DNA of 64,000 nt from Micrasema longulum (taxonomy: Eukaryota; Arthropoda; Insecta; Trichoptera; Brachycentridae). The position numbers and the translations under genes were made by a program. The stretch spans positions 215,149 to 279,148 of the forward strand of contig JAGVSM010001150.1 of NCBI GenBank assembly GCA_022494885.1. Direction: 5' to 3'. The first letter of the stretch is position 1; each line of letters begins with the position of its first letter. Shown one piece after another: positions 38,390-48,715 of the stretch. The notes under the pieces are model-generated. The model saw nothing but the letters and a program-made list of their open reading frames with translations. It searched no databases and was not told where the DNA came from.

Positions 38390-38870
38390 TCATACAAATT
38401 CATGCATATTACAAAAAAAAACAATAATAACGTATCCTTAATTCTATGAGGCCAAGGGCTCTGTGTTGAGTTGGGATACAATACAATGGAAAGTGGAAGC
38501 ACGTCCATAATTAAATAATAAAATTAAATATTATTACATAAACATACATATATTTCAAAGGGCATCTGGACAACACGCCTAATAGTATATAAATCTATGC
38601 GATATCTCGCAGCAGTCTCCTGCAATGGTCTCTTCCCTTAGACAAAATCCAGACTTGTACACTCCTAAAAATGGCTCTCGTTTTGGAGAACTTCATATTT
38701 TCTTTCAGGATACTGAACACTCTTGGGGCCTCAAAAGAGAAATTCCTCTGAGCAAAGTTCGTACGTGTTTTTAGAATTAAATAATTCAAATTCCAGGAAA
38801 ACCTCGTACGAGCATTCTGCTGGGATTTACTCTTGTAGCCGCATGACCAGAAATGTGTCAATGACTCTAA
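38390..38870 (-). pseudogene. LINE C-terminus and 3' UTR
   Basis: The open minus frame 38861-38595 (88 codons) reads CGYKSKSQQNARTRFSWNLN, RTNFAQRNFSFEAPRVFSIL, KENMKFSKTRAIFRSVQVWI and GRDHCRRLLRDIA, a LINE ORF2 tail (FxxEAPRVFxxL...SKTRxxFR). No stop interrupts it, so this copy is relatively young. The 3' UTR extends to about 38390. Confidence 0.75.
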
Positions 38871-38914
38871 ACTTCGTTGTCAAATAAAAATTTTAAAAAT
38901 AAAAATGTAAATAG

Positions 38915-39150
38915 GGGCTAGATTTCTTATTGTCCATGCGCTCTGTAGCTGCAAGACGTTCTGTTATCTAGCTCATATATATCATAATTGTAATATATCA
39001 TAATTGGAGACGAGGAACTAGAATCCCAACCGTCCGTGCGCTCTGTAGCTGCAAGACGTGTTGGGATATTTATTTATTGTACAGCGCCCTTAAGGTGATT
39101 TTCACAAAAATGGCGCTATATAAATTATCCAGACATTATTATTATTATTA
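38915..39150 (+). repeat. Family T repeat, two subunits and ATT tail
   Basis: TGCGCTCTGTAGCTGCAAGA appears twice (about 38937 and 39038), then GTACAGCGCCCTTAAGGTG, AAAATGGCGCTATATAAATT and a (TTA)n tail at 39127-39150. The copy at 56025-56255 shows the same doubled arrangement. Confidence 0.75.
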
Positions 39151-39585
39151 TTCTGTCTTTTGCTTATGGTAACACGATGCTACATCACAGCGTAGAGGAA
39201 TTATTTACCACCGTCTTTTGAAAGTTACAGCTTTCATTTTTCTAGATTATTTTTCCATTGTTATAGAGAGGCTGAATAAAATGACCACTTTACCCAATGT
39301 TTAAAAGTTTGTGTAACATCCGCGATTCGTTTTGGAAAATTGCCAAAAGCGTAACTCTTGCACTGTGCGAATATTCTGGTCGTATATTTGTGGGATTTTT
39401 TATATTATAATATAAATATATCTGTATCTTAAAGATGAAACTTTGGAAGTCACATTTTTTGCGAAATTGAGTTATGAATGACATTTCGTTCACATATTCA
39501 GATTATATTCATGCCAAAAACATCGGAGTCCTCCGGTATACCACTACTGAAAAAGCTTGTTCTAAAACACCAGTACACCAGTAGT

Positions 39586-40356
39586 CAGGGGCGAATCGTC
39601 AAAGTAAGCGATTATGCACAGCTTACCAATCATATTTGACTTTTAATAATAATGATTTATAGTAACCATGTTTATGGGAAAATAAATAAAGTAATTGTTA
39701 TTTATTATAAATCACCGTTTATATCTTTCTACAAAAAAATATTTATGAAGTGCGCCCAGCCCATTCTTACTGAACGATGAAACTAGCCGATTACCTCAGC
39801 TTATTTTTCCATACAAAAAAGTACACCGTATTTTTCGTCTTTAACCCAAGTCGGCTTTTTTAGTACTAAAACAAACTTGCAGATTACAAATATTTTTAGA
39901 AGATTCTCTATTTGAAAACTAGTATTTCGAACATTATTTCCGAAGGACTATTTTTCTTTGATGGGATACCGTTGACATATTATGTATCACATAGGACAGG
40001 TGGCGTTTGCAGTGGCCGTTTTAGGCATTATTCATTTTGAAAGAAATCGGCCAGTGCTCAAGTCTTGACAGTACTGTCAATGACAGATCATAATGGAAAT
40101 ATCTGCTGAATGTCACTGTGGTATTTGTTAATAAACTTTTGTACAAGTTTAGTAATCTATGAAAATAGTGTAGAATAAAGCTACGTATATCGCGTGGTTA
40201 ATAATAATTGTTGTTTGAGTTGATTTTCACAGAACCACAGAAAAAATAGTCATTTATAATTACATTACTTACATGTTATGTAAGTACTTATATGTAGTAC
40301 AAATTAATGAACATTTTTAATAGATTACCTATAAAATAAATCACGGCTCGCCACTG
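39586..40356 (+). mobile_element. hAT-like non-autonomous element, 8-bp TSD
   Basis: Left end CAGGGGCGAATCGTCAAAG, right-end complement CAGTGGCGAGCCGTGATTT: inverted ends of the CAGNGGCG type seen in hAT transposons. Flanking octamers CCAGTAGT (39578-39585) and CCAGTAGG (40357-40364) match at 7 of 8. 771 bp with no transposase. A near-identical copy at 46809-47555 aligns over its whole length. Confidence 0.85.
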
Positions 40357-40699
40357 CCAGTAGGGCAGTAGTGATACTCTGCTGGTATTAAAGCAGTGAA
40401 TACCGAATAAATTACACCATCTTTATAACAAACTACCTCTGACGCAGCAGATTAAATCTTATTTTCATAATCAACCATACTTAACCATTATGGCATTTCT
40501 TTTGTCGTTAATTCCATTATTTTACTTTGTTTTTTTTCATATACTGTTTATTATATTAAGTTTTTCTACTGACATTTCTTGGTGGAACTGCATTTTAATT
40601 AAAATAATAAAAATAATTTATAGTTGAAATACTCATAAAATTATATATTTTACACCAAACCATATAATTTTACACCAAACTATATAATTTCAAAATTAT

Positions 40700-40818
40700 A
40701 TATTTTAACATATTACAACAGAGATGAAGAACATTTAAGAGAAGGCGTAAAGATGCCTAGACTTCTATATTACCTTCTCTTAAATGATCTTCATCTCTGT
40801 TGTGATTGTTAATTTAAT
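40700..40818. mobile_element. Palindromic family P, minimal copy
   Basis: TTAACATATTACAACAGAG, AGAACATTTAAGAGAAGGC, then directly AGATGCCTAGACTTCTATA and CTCATCTCTGTTGTGATT-type complement ending GTTAA. Only the outermost ~50 bp of each arm remain. Confidence 0.8.
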
Positions 40819-40819
40819 A

Positions 40820-41145
40820 ATTCATTTTCCATAATTTATGAGAATAAACATATAATTTAGCCCTGTAATAGCAAAATAAATTAAAAATCACAAATACGCC
40901 GCTCGTGTAACGCGCGTGCGTCCCCCATCATTGTCATCAACCGACTGAAGACTAAATCTGTTTTAGACGACACCCGCCGCAGAACAGCGTCTCTGTCTTT
41001 TTTTTTTAATAAACACAATAATAAAACAGATTATTAAAAAAAAAGCATAATTACATATCAATGAAATACATATTAATAGAAAAATGGTAAACAAATAAAT
41101 CCCACAAAGGCATGGCCTGTTCGTGGGTACTTATACAAGAAAATG
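40820..41145. other. Gene-free stretch
   Basis: Contains a CG-containing block at 40890-41000 (CGCCGCTCGTGTAACGCGCG, CAGAACAGCGTCTCTGTC). No coding or repeat assignment. GCAGCGTCTCTGTCTT also occurs at 20070. Confidence 0.35.
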
Positions 41146-41149
41146 TTGA

Positions 41150-41585
41150 TGAATTTATGCTCCTATAATAAATAATGGACAGTTATAATATTTTTGTATA
41201 ACATAAGAAAGAAAAAATAAAATATTCTGTAAAAGATAAAACGGTATTTTTTTTATGGTAATTAAAAAAGGAAATAAAAAATATTTGAAAAAAACACAAA
41301 AATATTCCTTATTATTAAAGGGCAACAAAATAAAACATAGAAAAAAAGAGTTTATATCTTTAGTTTCAATCCAGGATAGTGCATGTTTTTTAAAAGAAGG
41401 AAAATTTTGAAAGTTTGGAATCAATGAAATATTATCAGTAAAAAAAGAATTAAAAATTTTTGGGCCTATAAAATATGCATGTCTCTGTGCGAGCCTCGTT
41501 TTACAATGTGGTATTTCTAACACACGATTCCTTCTTTGACTTGATCTATTTGAATTACCTGTAAATAAATTTAGGTTCTTAAATA
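41150..41585 (-). pseudogene. LINE C-terminus
   Basis: Minus strand: FTGNSNRSSQRRNRVLEIPH, then CKTRLAQRHAYFIGPKIFNS, FKKHALSWIETKDINSFF. GPKIFNSF is the FGPKxWNSL-type terminal phrase. Open from 41523 to 41155. The last 40 codons are probably read-through into AT-rich 3' UTR. Confidence 0.7.
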
Positions 41586-41589
41586 TATA

Positions 41590-42480
41590 TTATAAACATT
41601 TATTGTTATGACTTCTATCTTCTTGCTCTCTTTTGTATAAGGTATCTGTATAGATGTGTTGCTGAATTAGCGGACATTCGTTCTTCGCGTGGCAAGGATA
41701 AATATTTTTCTTACTAACATTTAGCATAGTTATACAAGTTTTACTTTCCAAATCGGGTGTGAAAATGTCCATTTGAAGATTACAAAAAATACAAATTTAA
41801 CATTTTTAAAATTAGAGAGATATATCAAGTCGTGTGTCCTGTGTCGACTAGTGTGACATCACAGCCACACAAGAGTTAATATCATGTAATTAAATTTATA
41901 TTTACCTGTTATTTTTTATAAATAATGAATATGTTGATGAATGACACGTCATTTAATGTTTTTGCCTTAAGAAAGTTTTATAAATACTTATATATTTCAG
42001 CAGAGATGAAGAACATTTTATAATATTCTGATAAATGTACACTTTCCTCTATATAATTTATTTTTTTATTTTGTTCATTAACGCCCAAAAGGCATTTACA
42101 AAAAATAAAAATTAATTACATGCTAACATACTAAATAATAAACAGAATATACAGAAAAAAATATGTGAAAAAGAATATGATAAAAAGTTTTACAAAGCAA
42201 AAAAAAAAACAATGATAACAAAAGTATTCAAGAAAAAACAGTAAGCATATAAACAAAAAATGCAAAGATATAAGCTTATGAAATAAATTCTGTAAAGCAA
42301 ACAATAAATTAAGTGTTACGGTAAGCAAGAAAGACATTTTTAAGTTAAATTAATAAACAAGCAGGCATATATTATCACGAAAAAATAAGAAATAAAAATA
42401 TGTATCTATGAAATGCGTATTTGCCAATACTACAGTGCAATTTGATATAATGGTAAAAAATAAAAAACAAGTATAAGGTA
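41590..42480. other. Gene-free stretch
   Basis: Includes a fragment of family P (CAGCAGAGATGAAGAACATTT at 41999), and an AT-rich LINE 3' UTR-like region from 42060 (AACGCCCAAAAGGCATTTAC) leading into the LINE at 42513. Confidence 0.4.
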
Positions 42481-42484
42481 ATAA

Positions 42485-42970
42485 AAATTAACAAGTAAGT
42501 ATTTTTTTTAATTTATGAAATTGAATTGTCAATAATGGTTTGACGAGCAGCTACAAATAAACGTGATATTGTGGACTTATAAGATGGTAAAGAATTGGAC
42601 AGAATGTCTGCAGCCGTTCCATAAGCGTTACCTAACCTATGCAGTCTCGGTATCGATGAATCGTTTTGTTGGTTGGAAGAAGTACTGGAGCAATGAAACA
42701 ATAAAGTACTCCTAGCATTGACAGCGGGTACTCTAAAATTAATCAATTCAAGTATTTTTGGTACGTCAACAAGAGAGTTTACAATTGTATTCAGTACAAT
42801 GAGATCATTAATAGTTCTTCTTTCAGAAAGTGTTGTTAGGTTAGGCAGTGTTAATAAATAGTCATAATTCACATTTTGAATTGGAATGTTTAGTTTGTAG
42901 TTTATATATCGTAGAAATTTATGTTGAATGTTTTCTATATTATAAACATGAACATTATAGTAGAACATAT
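42485..42970 (-). pseudogene. LINE ORF2 C-terminus (family 6), open frame
   Basis: A 151-codon open minus frame (42968-42513): YNVHVYNIENIQHKFLRYI, LTLPNLTTLSERRTINDLIV, NTIVNSLVDVPKILELINF, and a tail with RLHRLGNAYGTAADILSNSL. The HKFLRYI, LxxRRxxxDL and a terminal N-x-LP-like region place it at the end of a Jockey-type ORF2. It has no internal stop. 5'-truncated, as no RT motif precedes it. Same family as 24525-24865. Confidence 0.8.
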
Positions 42971-43271
42971 ATATTAATGGTTGTATAATGACAGATCTTG
43001 TTATATTTACACTTGTCGCCTACGCATCTTTTTATTCTAAACGATAATTTCGAGATGCTCATTGACGTGTTAGTTTTATTTTAGTGGTGTGACATTATAA
43101 TGTGTCAGTTCTTTCAAAGATTCATTTCTTTCAGCAACGTCTCGAGTTCCTCCGACTCTTCAGAGGACACGCGGTGGCAGAGAAATTCTATGTTTATAGT
43201 TCATAGTATTTGTTCATAGTTTTTCTGTCACTCTTTCTTTTTTTTTTTTTAAGCCAATCAACAGGCTTAAG
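42971..43271. other. Gene-free stretch
   Basis: Some GC-richer text (43130-43180, CGTCTCGAGTTCCTCCGAC) with no recognised frame. Confidence 0.35.
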
Positions 43272-43285
43272 TAACCCCTTATAGA

Positions 43286-43747
43286 CAATATTTTGAGTTT
43301 GTCCAAATTTTTGTAGACAAGGACTGGATTTAACTCCCTGGGGAGCTGTTTATATTAACATATTACAACAGAGATGAAGAACATTTAAGAGAAGGTAATA
43401 TAGAAGTCCAGGCATCTACAGGGCTTATGACCTGTCAATGGCTGGTTGAAGTGGCCACTTTACGCACTGTGTAACATTCACCATTCTGCCTATATTCCTT
43501 CAATTCTTTCATCTGTTGATGTTTGTGAAGTTATAAATAAAGGTTTCAGCTCTTTAACTTCACAAACATCAACAGATGAAAGAATTGAAGGAATATAGAT
43601 GTTCAAATATAGGCAGAATGATGAATGTTACACAGTGTGTAAAGTGGCCACTTAAACCAGCCATTGACAGGTCATAAGCCCTGTAGATGCCTGGACTTCT
43701 ATATTACCTTCTCTTAAATGTTCTTCATCTCTGTTGTAATATGTTAA
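43286..43747. mobile_element. Palindromic family P, reference two-armed copy, 14-bp TSD
   Basis: Left arm: CAATATTTTGAGTTTGTCC outer block, then ATTAACATATTACAACAGAG, TACAGGGCTTATGACCTGTC, CATTCACCATTCTGCCTATA, CATCTGTTGATGTTTGTGAAG. Turn near 43540. Right arm: TTTAACTTCACAAACATCAAC, TGTTACACAGTGTGTAAAG, TGACAGGTCATAAGCCCTG, to CTGTTGTAATATGTT. Direct repeat TAACCCCTTATAGA at 43272-43285 and 43745-43758. Left end has the outer block, right end does not. Arms of about 200 bp are nearly identical in complement, so the copy is recent or maintained. Confidence 0.9.
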
Positions 43748-43849
43748 CCCCTTATAGATTGGCATGAATGATTAATACTTACTCTTACTCGTAACAATCT
43801 TAAAATCTACTGAAATCTACAAAATGTATAATTAATTAAAGGTATAAAT

Positions 43850-43930
43850 ATGGGTTTGTCCAAATGTTTGTAGACAAAAGACTGGATTTCACCCCCTCGG
43901 GAGCCATTAAGATATTCTTATTGTTTTGAC
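43850..43930 (+). mobile_element. Palindromic family P, outer-block fragment
   Basis: GGGTTTGTCCAAATGTTTG, AGACAAAAGACTGGATTTC, CCTCGGGAGCCATTAAG: the outer block alone. Confidence 0.65.
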
Positions 43931-43984
43931 TCTTGTGTGGCTAAAATAGACAGAATCGAGGTTTCGCTGTCCCATTTTTCGCAC

Positions 43985-44400
43985 CAAAAATGAGAGATGA
44001 ACTAAAATGGTTATCTGTAAGAAGGAGACTTAAATTTAATATGTTGATATTTATACATAAATTTTTTCACGATAAATTACCAAAATATTTTAAGGATAAA
44101 GTTGTCTTAAACAAAAATTGACATGAATATGCTACTAGACAAAAGGATAAAATAAGACTACCATTATTGAAAAGAGCTGAGTCGCAAAATTGTTTGATGT
44201 ATAGGGGTTTAAAAATGTATGATGAGATGCCTGAATGTATGAAGAATGAAAAGTGTCTGAAAGAATTTAAAAATAAATGTATAAGTTACTGTAAGGAAAT
44301 GTAAATATATATAGATGATGTAAATGTACATAATAGTTTACATTAGTTTTAATATAAGCTAACTTAAGAAATAAATAAAAAATAAAAATAAAAAAAATAA
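43985..44400 (+). pseudogene. LINE C-terminus, one stop
   Basis: Plus strand: MRDELKWLSVRRRLKFNMLI, FIHKFFHDKLPKYFKDKVV, stop, HEYATRQKDKIRLPLLKRAE, CLMYRGLKMYDEMPECMKN, KCLKEFKNKCISYCKEM and TAA near 44302. The pattern LxWLxVxxRxxxxxLxxxHK ... LPxYL ... TRxxxxIxLP ... LMYRGLKxYNxLP is a standard LINE ORF2 end. A single TGA-type break. A-rich tail (AATAAATAAAAAATAAAAAT) to 44400. Confidence 0.8.
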
Positions 44401-44424
44401 AAATAATCCCTCTTCGCATTTTTT

Positions 44425-44730
44425 TAAAGAGTTCTTCCAACATCTATCACAGCATAGGCTAACTCTTCGTTATAGCTACGAGAGAACCCTTTCAATACCC
44501 ATTCGCCGCTCTAATTTTTTTGCCTGCTCTTTCACAGTAGTAAATGCTCGATTATGGAATAATTTACCCACTAATGTCAGAGACGCCCCGCCCCTTCTTT
44601 ATTTACAGTCAAATCACGTATAAAATATCTATGAATATTTGAGTTCTTCCTTTCTCCTCCCTCTTTCCTTCCCTCTTCTCCTTCTTTCTTCATAGTATAG
44701 TTTAGAAATTTAGTCAATTTTTATTTCTAA
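44425..44730 (+). mobile_element. LINE family 1 fragment
   Basis: GTTCTTCCAACATCTATCAC, TACGAGAGAACCCTTTCAAT, GCTCGATTATGGAATAATTT and ACCCACTAATGTCAGAGACG match 34780-34950. 3' UTR part with CATAGTATAGTTTAG. Confidence 0.75.
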
Positions 44731-45100
44731 AAAAATATATGTACATAGTTTATATATACAGGATGTTCATTAAACTCTGTCACATCCGAAACCACGATAA
44801 TCAGTATGAGCAAGATTGGCACATTAAAATATTTTTTTAGAATATTTTTTTTTTAATATAAAAAAAGCAAGTATATATTTCTTGTAATATATTTAAAAAA
44901 ATATGGGTCGCCAGTATGTTTTTATTTTACTCTTAAGGGGACTCAATTCTAAATGCAGTAAAACCACTTCAAAATAATTCACTGATTTTAAATCAAACTT
45001 TTTGAATATTTTGAAACGCAGAGTCGCCTGTCTCCATAAAATTTTGTACAGCTATTGGAAGTTTTGGCTGACCATGCGCCATGACGCTTTAAAATTATTT
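44730..45100. other. Gene-free stretch
   Basis: Contains the inverse copy of the 38100-38165 short repeat (CCGAAACCACGATAATCAGT, GGCACATTAAAATATTTTTT). Nothing else. Confidence 0.4.
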
Positions 45101-45104
45101 TTGT

Positions 45105-45190
45105 TTTTTTGCACCACAGAAGCCTAAGAGGCCCCTTTACAGTGGTAAATTACAGCACAGAACGCCCAGGCTTGAGGAAGGAATTAAAGA
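45105..45190 (-). mobile_element. SINE-B body, headless
   Basis: Complement reads CTCAAGCCTGGGCGTTCTG, AATTTACCACTGTAAAGGGG, TGTGGTGCAAAAAAAC: SINE-B body and tail, 5'-truncated. Confidence 0.75.
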
Positions 45191-45279
45191 ACTTAAATTA
45201 AACTCTTCACTTTTTATTTATTTACTTTATTATTTCCCTTTTATATTTTTAAAATTGTTTACTTTTTAATAAAATAAAT

Positions 45280-45372
45280 AATAAAAACCTTGTTTTAAAC
45301 CACTGATTTATTATATTTTTTTATTCTACCTACCGGTTTCAAAGCTAACAAGCTTCTTCGTCAAGGTTAACA
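45280..45372 (-). mobile_element. Penelope-type terminal arm (family of 7497-7705)
   Basis: Minus strand: CTTGACGAAGAAGC, TTGTTA loop, GCTTTGAAACCGGTAGG. TTGACGA aligns with the hammerhead core CUGANGA with one change, AAGC/GCTT forms stem II and GAAAC follows. This is a better core than that at 7497-7705. Only one arm is present. Confidence 0.55.
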
Positions 45373-45414
45373 TGACTAATTCATTCTTTCCTATTTTATT
45401 TTTATCATGTTTAC

Positions 45415-45580
45415 TAAATACTACATGTGGAGCCAATCGGTTAAAGTGTACAATCTACTTCCATTATCCATAAGGACAATTACTAAGTTCTCACAATATA
45501 AAATTGCTATTGAGAAATGGATAGTGGAGGTGGGTTGCACACGGATCGATAAGTGGATCAACCCAAATAGGTAAAATGTG
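45415..45580 (+). pseudogene. LINE C-terminal fragment
   Basis: Plus strand: SVKVYNLLPLSIRTITKFSQ, YKIAIEKWIVEVGCTRIDKW, INPNR and TAA near 45573. VYNLLPLSI is shared with the 32913-33155 copy. Open for about 50 codons. Confidence 0.7.
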
Positions 45581-46480
45581 TGTACTGTTTATAAAATTTG
45601 TTCTATTGGTCTATAATTGGTTAGGTTTTTAATGATTATTTTAGTTTTTTATTGTTTATTATGTTAATGATAATTTGATTGATTGGATTAATTACAGTTT
45701 TTTATTGTTATTATTAAGTTAACTTTGTTAAATAGCTAAGCTTAGGCATGTTTCACATTTTGTAAAATGTTTTCCTCAGCCCAGTGAGGAAACATTATTC
45801 TGTATAAAAAAAAGATTACACACAATGTAAAAGTATAAATAAATCTTTTTTTTTGTTTCCTAAAAGGGTGGTAATTTGATATCATTTTTTTCGAAGCTAG
45901 ACAGGAGAGGACTAAAAGAAATATTGTTGATTTGGTTATTCATGATTTTTTCTCTCATTATGAATCGCTTTTTTAATTTATATTTGTCTAATTTTATTAT
46001 TTTATTTTCAACATGAAGTTCTTTAAATCAGTGAATTACGATTTATTTATTTTTTACTTTTGTTCATTACAGTATTTTTTAAATTTATTTTCTCTGCAAT
46101 AAATTGCTAGTGGCAAAAAGTCCGCCGTTTAACTGTGTATACCATTGTTTTATTTTTCAAAAAAATATTTATTTGTACATGTCACATTGTATATATTTTG
46201 GTTAGTACAGATTTTTTATTGTTATAATGCACGCAACAAACTAAAAAAAAAAATCAAAACAAATAAATATTTATGACTGCCCCAGGTCAAGTCACTGGCT
46301 TGTGCTGTATATTTGTGTTTGTGTCACCGGTATGGCAATGTACGCTGATTAAATGACAAAAGACACCATATGTTACAAACATTGCCAGCCGCTGGAGTCT
46401 AGATACGCACTCTTTGCTTTTACGTGACGAAATTACCATTCATGGTACAAATATGGTCAAAAATTCTTGGTTCACTAATT
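45580..46480. other. Gene-free stretch
   Basis: AT-rich DNA with long T runs; 46280-46400 is slightly GC-richer. Nothing recognised. Confidence 0.35.
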
Positions 46481-46484
46481 ATTA

Positions 46485-46560
46485 TTATTTTTATTATGGA
46501 TAACTTATATAGCCTCATTTTCGTAATATTATACTCAAGGGCGCTTTACATAGTGATTCT
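46485..46560 (-). repeat. Family T 3'-end fragment
   Basis: ATTATTATTTTTATTATGG, ATAACTTATATAGCCTCATTT, ACTCAAGGGCGCTTTACA: complement of 35272-35340. Confidence 0.6.
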
Positions 46561-46808
46561 ATAGATAAATAAACTTAATTGAAGCCTTAAAATTTGTTAT
46601 TTAATTAAAACAATTTATTTTGTCATCACATACTACGGATTTATTCAAATGATTTAGAGAACAAGTGAACAAGTTTTTTTCCAAAAAGTCACTTCACTTT
46701 CACAGCCTCGTACCTCTGCTGGGAGAGCATTTCATGCCATAGGGCCTGCGACCGCACCTGGCGATTTTATTTAGTAAGCTATAAAAATTATCAAATATTT
46801 GTACCTAC

Positions 46809-47555
46809 CAGGAGCGAATCGTCAAAGTAAGCGATTATGCACAGCTTACCATTATATTTGACATTAAATTATAATAATTTATGTTAACCATGTTTATGGG
46901 AAAATATATAAAGTAATTGTTATTTATTATAAATCACCGTTTATATCTTTCTACAAAAAAATATCTATGAAGTGCGCCCAGTCCATTCTCACTGAACGAT
47001 AAAACTAGCCGATTACCTCAGCTTAGTCTTTCATACAAAAAAGTACACTGTATTTTTCGTCTTTAACCCAAGTCGGCTTTTTTAGTACTAAAACAAACTT
47101 GCAGATTAAACATATTTTTAGAAGATTCTCTATTTGGAAACTAGTATTTCGAACATTATTTCCGAAGGACTATTTTTCTTTGATGGGATTCGTACGGGAT
47201 GGCGTTCGCAGTGGCCGTTTTAGGCATTATTCAAATTAAAATAAATCGGCCAGTGCTCACGTCTTGACAGTACTGTCAATGACAGATCATAATGGAAATA
47301 TCTGCTGAATGTCACTGTGGTATTTGTTAATAAACTTTTGTACAAGTTTAGTATTCTATTAAAATAGTGTAGATTAAAGCTACGTATATCGCGTGGTTAA
47401 TAATAATTGTTGTTTGAGTTGATTTTCACAGAACCACAGAAAAAGTAGTAATTTATAATTACATTACTTACATGTTATGTAAGTACTTATATGTAGTACA
47501 AATTAATGAAAATTTTTAATGGATTACCCATAAAATAAATCACGGCTCGCCACTG
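46809..47555 (+). mobile_element. hAT-like non-autonomous element, perfect 8-bp TSD
   Basis: Second copy of 39586-40356. Left end CAGGAGCGAATCGTCAAAG, right-end complement CAGTGGCGAGCCGTGATTT. The octamer GTACCTAC flanks it exactly on both sides (46801-46808 and 47556-47563). Interior differs from the other copy only by scattered substitutions and small indels, including a ~25-bp deletion near 47190. Confidence 0.9.
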
Positions 47556-47739
47556 GTACCTACATAGAAGGTACATAATAAAATGTAAGTAATATATACT
47601 ATAAATTAATATTTTTTGTGGTTCTGTGTGATACAACAACTCTCATCCATAAAATCAACTTAAAAGACGTAACTTCGTAATATATTATATTATATAGATA
47701 TATTATCCATTACTTTAATACATAACTCATTAAAAAATA

Positions 47740-48282
47740 AATAAAAAATAGCCCTATGAATTCAGTCGATATTAGGTTATAATTAAAATGTGGACTGGCC
47801 GAACTGTTCTAGAAATTAATAGTGCTTAAAACGGCCGCGTCGAGCGCCATATGTCCTGCAATAAGACACATGAAAGAATTTATGGTCTTATGTCAAAAGT
47901 ACCATCTCAAAGAAAAATCGCCCCTAAGAAATAATGTTTGGAATACTGTTTTCCAAATCAAGAATCTTCAAATAATTAGTGTAATCTGCAAGTTTAATCA
48001 AATCATTAGGAGAAAAAACCCACACTGGGGTTAAGACGTTAAAAGACTCGTAAAAACAAATAAGCTGGAATAATCGGCTAGTTTCTTGGTTCACCACAGG
48101 CGCTGGGCGCGCTTTATTAATATTAATATTGGGATAAAACTACAAATGTTGGAAATGATTTAAAATAAATAGTAATTATTTATTTATTTGTAAATAAAGT
48201 TACAATAAAACATTTTTATGGTTAATCAAATATAATGGTAAGCTTCTCATAATCGCTTCTAAATACGGTTCGCCCCTGCTCT
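47740..48282 (-). mobile_element. Diverged third copy of the hAT-like element
   Basis: The complement starts CAGGGGCGAACCGTATTTAG at 48282 and follows the same order: GCGATTATGAGAAGCTTACC, GCGCGCCCAGCGCC, AAACTAGCCGATTATTCCAG, AACTTGCAGATTAC and GCGGCCGTTTTAAGCACT. Opposite orientation and much more diverged than the other two, so the family spans several bursts. The far end is not clear. Confidence 0.7.
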
Positions 48283-48284
48283 GA

Positions 48285-48575
48285 AGTGGTGTTGATTAGA
48301 AGATTGGCAAAAAATACAATAATTATTCATTCTGTACTTAAGGTCGGACTATTAGCTAAGCAATCACATCGTGATTATCTGTTGAATTTAATAAACAAAT
48401 GTTTGCTCTTTTAGGTATCTTCCAACTTTAAAAGACAAATATTTGATTTAACCCTCAAGCATTGTTATCAAGAGATTGTTACCAAGTTGACCACAGTCCA
48501 TTTAAATTTAATTGTTTAAGAAATTTGCGAAAGCAGTCTTTGTGACTGATGACGTCACAAGTACCAAACTTCAAC
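48285..48575. other. Gene-free stretch
   Basis: Nothing recognised. Confidence 0.35.
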
Positions 48576-48715
48576 ATCATCATCACCATCATCATCATTC
48601 CCTTTTCGCACCTTATGATGCATAGGGCACTGCATTGGTACACCGATAGAAGCGTATCTTAGTCATTTTTTTTGTTACGTGAAGGTGAAACGATCAGTCT
48701 GACGCTTCAGGTAGA
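48575..48715 (-). mobile_element. SINE-A body and tail
   Basis: Tail (CATCATCACCATCATCATC) at 48577-48597, then TTCCCTTTTCGCACCTTATG, ATGCATAGGGCACTGCATTG, GAAGCGTATCTTAGTC, GATCAGTCTGACGCTTCAGG. No head. The boundary AATGATGATGATG on the SINE strand equals that of the RTE-like LINE at 9022. Confidence 0.75.
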
